Below are positions 61,105-64,000 of a DNA stretch of 64,000 bases, in pieces. The first letter of the stretch is position 1, and each line of letters starts with the position of its first letter. This stretch comes from Kineococcus endophyticus (GTDB taxonomy: Bacteria; Actinomycetota; Actinomycetes; Actinomycetales; Kineococcaceae), in NCBI RefSeq assembly GCF_040796495.1, contig NZ_JBFNQN010000005.1, positions 62,001 through 126,000 on the forward strand, read 5' to 3'. The notes beneath the pieces were generated by a model. That model saw only the letters and a list, made by a program, of their open reading frames with translations. It was not told where the DNA came from and did not search any database. The position numbers and the translations under genes are program-made.

Positions 61105-62007
61105 GTGCCCGAAGGAGACGTCGTCTGGCGCACCGCGCGGCGCCTGGACCGGGCGCTGGCCGGTCGTGAGCTGACCGAGAGCGACCTGCGGTGGCCCAGC
61201 CTGGCCACGGTGGACCTCACCGGTCGGGAGGTCGTCGGGGTCGTCAGCGCGGGCAAGCACGTCCTGACGCGCATCGCGGCCGGCCCGGCGGTCGACGGGA
61301 CGCCGGAGCCGGCCGTCACGCTGCACAGCCACCTGCGGATGGAGGGGTCCTGGTACGTCGAGCACACCGGCGACCCCCGCGGCCGGCGGTCGGCCTCGGG
61401 TGTCCGGGCGGTGCTCGGCACGCGGGAGTGGACGGCCGTCGGTCACAAGCTGGGGATGCTCGACCTCGTCACCACCGACCGCGAGTCCGAGCTCGTGGGC
61501 CACCTCGGGCCGGACCTGCTGGGGCCCGGGTGGGACCCGGCCGAGGCCGGACGGCGGCTCGTGGAGGACCCGGACCGCGAGCTGGGCTCCGCCCTGCTCG
61601 ACCAGCGCGTCTTGGCCGGCGTCGGCACGTTCTACATGGCCGAGGCGTGCTTCCTGGCCCGGCTCACGCCCTGGTCACCCGTGCGGGACGTGCAGGACGT
61701 GACGGCCTTCGTGGCGCTCGTGCACCGGCTGCTGGACGTCAACAAGGAACGCGCCGACCAGGTGACCACCGGCGACCTGCGCCGGGGACGGCAGAACTAC
61801 GCGCACGCCCGGTCGGGGCTCCCCTGCCTGCGCTGCGGAGGGACCGTCCGCGTGGCGATGATCGGCCGGCCGCCCCAGGAACGCACGGCGTTCTACTGCC
61901 CCGGTTGCCAGCGCGGACCGGCCCCGACGGACGACGGCCGGCCGCAGCGCCCCTTGGGCAGCTCCGGCCGGCCGCAGACCGCGCGCACCTACCGCACGCG
62001 GAAGTGA
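61105..62007 (+). CDS. nei: Fpg/Nei family DNA glycosylase (Nei2-like)
   Basis: This 300-residue bifunctional glycosylase/AP lyase removes oxidised pyrimidines. The N-terminal Pro2-Glu3 nucleophile pair is intact (MPEGDVVWR), along with catalytic Lys51 (SAGKHVLTRI), the helix-two-turn-helix LDQRVLAGVGTFYMAE and the zinc finger CLRCGGT...FYCPGCQRG. GTG 61105 starts 3 nt after lhr, suggesting the two are cotranscribed and possibly cooperate; adjacency of a Nei gene and Lhr recurs in actinobacteria. The C-terminus has a short Arg/Thr-rich tail. E. coli Nei has the same PEG start. Confidence 0.9.
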   Translation: MPEGDVVWRTARRLDRALAGRELTESDLRWPSLATVDLTGREVVGVVSAGKHVLTRIAAGPAVDGTPEPAVTLHSHLRMEGSWYVEHTGDPRGRRSASGVRAVLGTREWTAVGHKLGMLDLVTTDRESELVGHLGPDLLGPGWDPAEAGRRLVEDPDRELGSALLDQRVLAGVGTFYMAEACFLARLTPWSPVRDVQDVTAFVALVHRLLDVNKERADQVTTGDLRRGRQNYAHARSGLPCLRCGGTVRVAMIGRPPQERTAFYCPGCQRGPAPTDDGRPQRPLGSSGRPQTARTYRTRK

Positions 62008-62020
62008 TCGGGGGGGTCCG

Positions 62021-62542
62021 TCAGGCCGCCGGGATCAGACGGCGGCGCACGATGAGCTCGAGCTCGGCCGGGAGGCCCTCGAGCTCGACGGAGAACTCGC
62101 GGCTCGGCACCTCGCCGAGGGCGGAGCCGATGGCGTGGTCGACGACCGAGTCCACGGCCTGCTCGACGATGGCGTCGAGGTCGGTGTCCAGGTCCTCGGG
62201 CAGGTCCCCCACCGCCTCGGCGGGGTCGACGACCTCGGGGGCGGCGGGCCGGGGCGCCGGCGCGGGGACGATGCCCTCGGCGGCGTAGCGGCGACGGGTC
62301 CCGACACCCTCCTCGTCGGCGATGCGGCGGGTCACCTCGCCGAGGACCTCCGAGAGCGGGACGTCGAGGGCGGTGCAGATGGAGGCCAGCAGTTCGCTGG
62401 ACGCCTCCTTCTGCCCGCGTTCGACCTCGCTGAGGTACCCGAGGGACACACGGGCCGTCGAGGAGACCTCGCGCAACGTCCGCTGCTGTCCGCGCCGTTC
62501 ATCGCGCAGCACGTCACCGATCGTCCGGCGGAGCACGACCAT
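62021..62542 (-). CDS. clgR: XRE-type regulator ClgR
   Basis: ClgR activates clp protease and stress genes in actinobacteria. The 173-residue protein has an N-terminal helix-turn-helix ([57 protein letters not shown]) and a variable C-terminal part with acidic repeats; the C-terminal LIPAA resembles a Clp degradation tag of the -AA type, as in other ClgR proteins. GGGAGG precedes ATG 62542. It is the third gene of the block with cinA and pgsA, though a 151-bp gap from cinA may hold its own promoter. Confidence 0.87.
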   Translation of the reverse strand: MVVLRRTIGDVLRDERRGQQRTLREVSSTARVSLGYLSEVERGQKEASSELLASICTALDVPLSEVLGEVTRRIADEEGVGTRRRYAAEGIVPAPAPRPAAPEVVDPAEAVGDLPEDLDTDLDAIVEQAVDSVVDHAIGSALGEVPSREFSVELEGLPAELELIVRRRLIPAA

Positions 62543-62693
62543 GCGGCGGCCTCCCTCAGGGAGTCGAGGTGGCAGTCCGCGCAACGCCGGTCGTCCGTCC
62601 GGACCTGCTCGGTGGCTGCCTGTAGTGGAACCACCACCGTACCCCGGACGGGGCGCGGAGGTAGCGGTGGGAGCAGAGTTGCGCACGTCTGGC

Positions 62694-63236
62694 TCAACTC
62701 CCCGCAACGGCATCCTGTTCCGCGGCCCCGTCGCGGTCCTCCCCCTGCGCCTCCAGCAGTGCCGCGAGGTGGGTGAGGGCCGCCTGGACCGTCGCGCGCC
62801 GGACCTCGGGCCGGTCCCCCGGCACGTCGAGCCGCACGTGCCGGGCACCCCCGGGCAGCACGTCGGCCGCGATCCCGATGAAGACGGTCCCCGCGGGGAA
62901 GCCGTCCGCGGGACCGGGACCGGCGACGCCGGTGGTGGCCAGACCCACGTCGGCGCCCAGGACCCGGCGGGCTCCCCGGGCCATCTGCTCGGCCACCGCC
63001 CCGTCGACGGGTCCGGTGCGGGCGAGGGCGTCGGCGTCCACCCCGAGGACGTCGGCCTTGAGCTCGGTGGCGTACGCGACGACTCCGCCGCGCACAACGG
63101 CCGAGGCGCCCGGGACGTCGACGAGGGTCGCGCACAGGAGTCCGCCGGTCAGCGACTCCGCGGTGGCGACGGTCAGGCCGGCCGCCACCAGGGCGGCGAC
63201 GACGGGACGCGCGTCGAGGGCCCCCGGGTCGCTCAC
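62694..63236 (-). CDS. cinA: CinA C-terminal domain protein (nicotinamide-nucleotide amidohydrolase)
   Basis: This 180-residue protein is the CinA C-terminal domain alone, without the N-terminal MoCF-like ADP-ribose pyrophosphatase. It holds [46 protein letters not shown] and [24 protein letters not shown]. PncC-type members deamidate nicotinamide mononucleotide to recycle pyridine nucleotides; the CinA name reflects competence/DNA-damage induction in other bacteria. The GTG overlaps the pgsA stop (GTGA). The gene order pgsA-cinA-clgR is conserved in actinobacteria. Confidence 0.91.
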   Translation of the reverse strand: MSDPGALDARPVVAALVAAGLTVATAESLTGGLLCATLVDVPGASAVVRGGVVAYATELKADVLGVDADALARTGPVDGAVAEQMARGARRVLGADVGLATTGVAGPGPADGFPAGTVFIGIAADVLPGGARHVRLDVPGDRPEVRRATVQAALTHLAALLEAQGEDRDGAAEQDAVAGS

Positions 63237-63805
63237 GGGCGCAGGAGCTTCGCCCCGGCGACGAAGTACGCCCACGCGCTCCAGATCGTCAGGACGACCG
63301 CGACCGCCATCACCGCCAGGCACAGCGGGTCCAGCACGACGGGCAGCGGCAGGACGAACAGCCCGACGGCGACGGTCTGGACGACCGTCTTGATCTTGCC
63401 GCCCTTGGCCGCGGGGATGACACCGCGACGGATGACGATGAAGCGCAGCAGGGTGACGAGCAGCTCGCGCGCGAGGATGACGACGGTCATCCACCACCAC
63501 ACGCGGCCCTGCAGGGACAGGACGACGAGACCGGCGCCGATGAGCGCCTTGTCGGCGATGGGGTCGGCGATCTTGCCGAAGTCGGAGACGACCTCCCAGC
63601 GGCGGGCGAGGTGGCCGTCGTAGCGGTCGGTGATGCTGGCCGCGATGAAGACGACCGCCGCGGCGAGCCGCCACCTCCAGTTCGTCCCGCCGTCGGCGGC
63701 GAGGAACCAGACGAACAGCGGGACGAAGACGATGCGCAGCACCGTCAGCGCGTTCGGCAGGTGCACCCGGTGCGTGTTCCAGTGCAGACCCGCCTTGGTG
63801 CTCAT
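63233..63805 (-). CDS. pgsA: CDP-diacylglycerol-glycerol-3-phosphate 3-phosphatidyltransferase
   Basis: PgsA commits CDP-diacylglycerol to phosphatidylglycerol synthesis. The 190-residue membrane protein has about four to five helices and the CDP-alcohol phosphatidyltransferase motif TDRYDGHLARRWEVVSDFGKIADPIADK (D-x2-DG-x2-AR-x8-G-x3-D-x3-D), complete near residues 59-86. ATG 63805 overlaps the rimO stop by 4 bp (ATGA). A paralogue, phosphatidylinositol phosphate synthase, uses the same motif, but the cinA-clgR context favours PgsA. Confidence 0.92.
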   Translation of the reverse strand: MSTKAGLHWNTHRVHLPNALTVLRIVFVPLFVWFLAADGGTNWRWRLAAAVVFIAASITDRYDGHLARRWEVVSDFGKIADPIADKALIGAGLVVLSLQGRVWWWMTVVILARELLVTLLRFIVIRRGVIPAAKGGKIKTVVQTVAVGLFVLPLPVVLDPLCLAVMAVAVVLTIWSAWAYFVAGAKLLRP

Positions 63806-64000
63806 GCCTCGACCGTAGTCCCCACCAGCGGTTCCGCGAGCAGGTCGGCACCGGCCACCCCCGTGACGCGGGCGCGGACGAGGTCACCCACCGCGACGGT
63901 CACGCCCGGGGGCAGGTCGAGCTCGGTCTCGCCGTCGACGTCGGGGCCCTGGTGCGCGGCGCGGCCGACGACGTGCGGGTCGCCGTCCTCGTCGACGACG
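63802..64000 (-). CDS. rimO: Ribosomal protein S12 methylthiotransferase RimO (partial, C-terminus)
   Basis: Only the last 65 codons are in the window. The sequence GRAAHQGPDVDGETELDLPP...VAVGDLVRARVTGVAGADLLAEP reads as the C-terminal TRAM domain of RimO, which methylthiolates ribosomal protein S12. The pgsA-cinA-clgR order downstream supports this. The stop overlaps the pgsA ATG (ATGA), so the two are coupled. Confidence 0.88.
   Translation of the reverse strand, partial: VVDEDGDPHVVGRAAHQGPDVDGETELDLPPGVTVAVGDLVRARVTGVAGADLLAEPLVGTTVEA

Noticed and set aside
57694-61503. A 1269-codon minus-strand open frame opposite lhr
   Set aside because: Compositional shadow without any motif; lhr on the plus strand has complete helicase motifs.

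Overview
The window is high-GC (well over 70%), gene-dense bacterial chromosome with GTG starts in about half the genes, many ATGA/GTGA start-stop overlaps, and hairpin terminators without U-tracts. The gene content and order (rimO-pgsA-cinA-clgR, recA-recX, gluABCD, miaB-miaA-dapF, hflX, dinG, lexA, nrdR, a HrdB-type sigma factor next to a DUF4192 gene) are those of a Gram-positive actinobacterium. The protein style fits Kineosporiales, and Kineococcus is my best guess. The genus is an inference; I could not run a search. I saw no rRNA or tRNA genes, CRISPR arrays, insertion sequences or prophage genes.

Layout. (1) 1-3.4 kb: a fructose PTS operon read leftward (fruR-fruK-EIIA-EIIBC), every junction translationally coupled, with a recognisable promoter and a direct-repeat operator candidate in its leader. 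(2) 3.5-14.7 kb: a type II topoisomerase B subunit, small proteins, the principal sigma factor, a universal stress protein, DUF4192/DUF1232/EcsC genes, a spermidine-synthase-like gene and a DedA membrane protein. (3) 14.7-21.2 kb: 6-phosphogluconate dehydrogenase with an MFS carrier and a GntR regulator under a palindromic operator, then UdgX and a secreted cell-wall-binding protein. (4) 21-36 kb: a PfkB kinase, an aldo-keto reductase, a BrkB-type membrane protein, a single-chain two-cassette ABC exporter, an LLM oxidoreductase, serA with a phosphoesterase, a polytopic membrane protein, and a cysteine-free DksA/TraR-like protein.

(5) 36-64 kb is a long conserved actinobacterial housekeeping and genome-maintenance block. 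It holds PAC2, nrdR, a LysM cell-division-suppressor candidate, lexA, dinG, hflX, dapF, miaA, miaB, the glutamate importer gluABCD, recX, recA, lhr, a Nei-type glycosylase, clgR, cinA, pgsA and the end of rimO. LexA-type boxes lie at three promoters (LysM protein, lexA, recA), each placed differently relative to the -10/-35 elements, so this block contains the core of the SOS circuit.

I found no clear new multi-gene system. The signals most worth following are at small scale: a start codon in the loop of a perfect 16-bp hairpin (6065-6099), a probable CTG start for recX inside the recA stop (and possibly for gluC), a gluB/gluC intercistronic hairpin, a cysteine-free DksA-like protein, a 16-bp tandem repeat (33751-33845), and an 18-bp palindrome filling the spacer of an SOS-controlled promoter.
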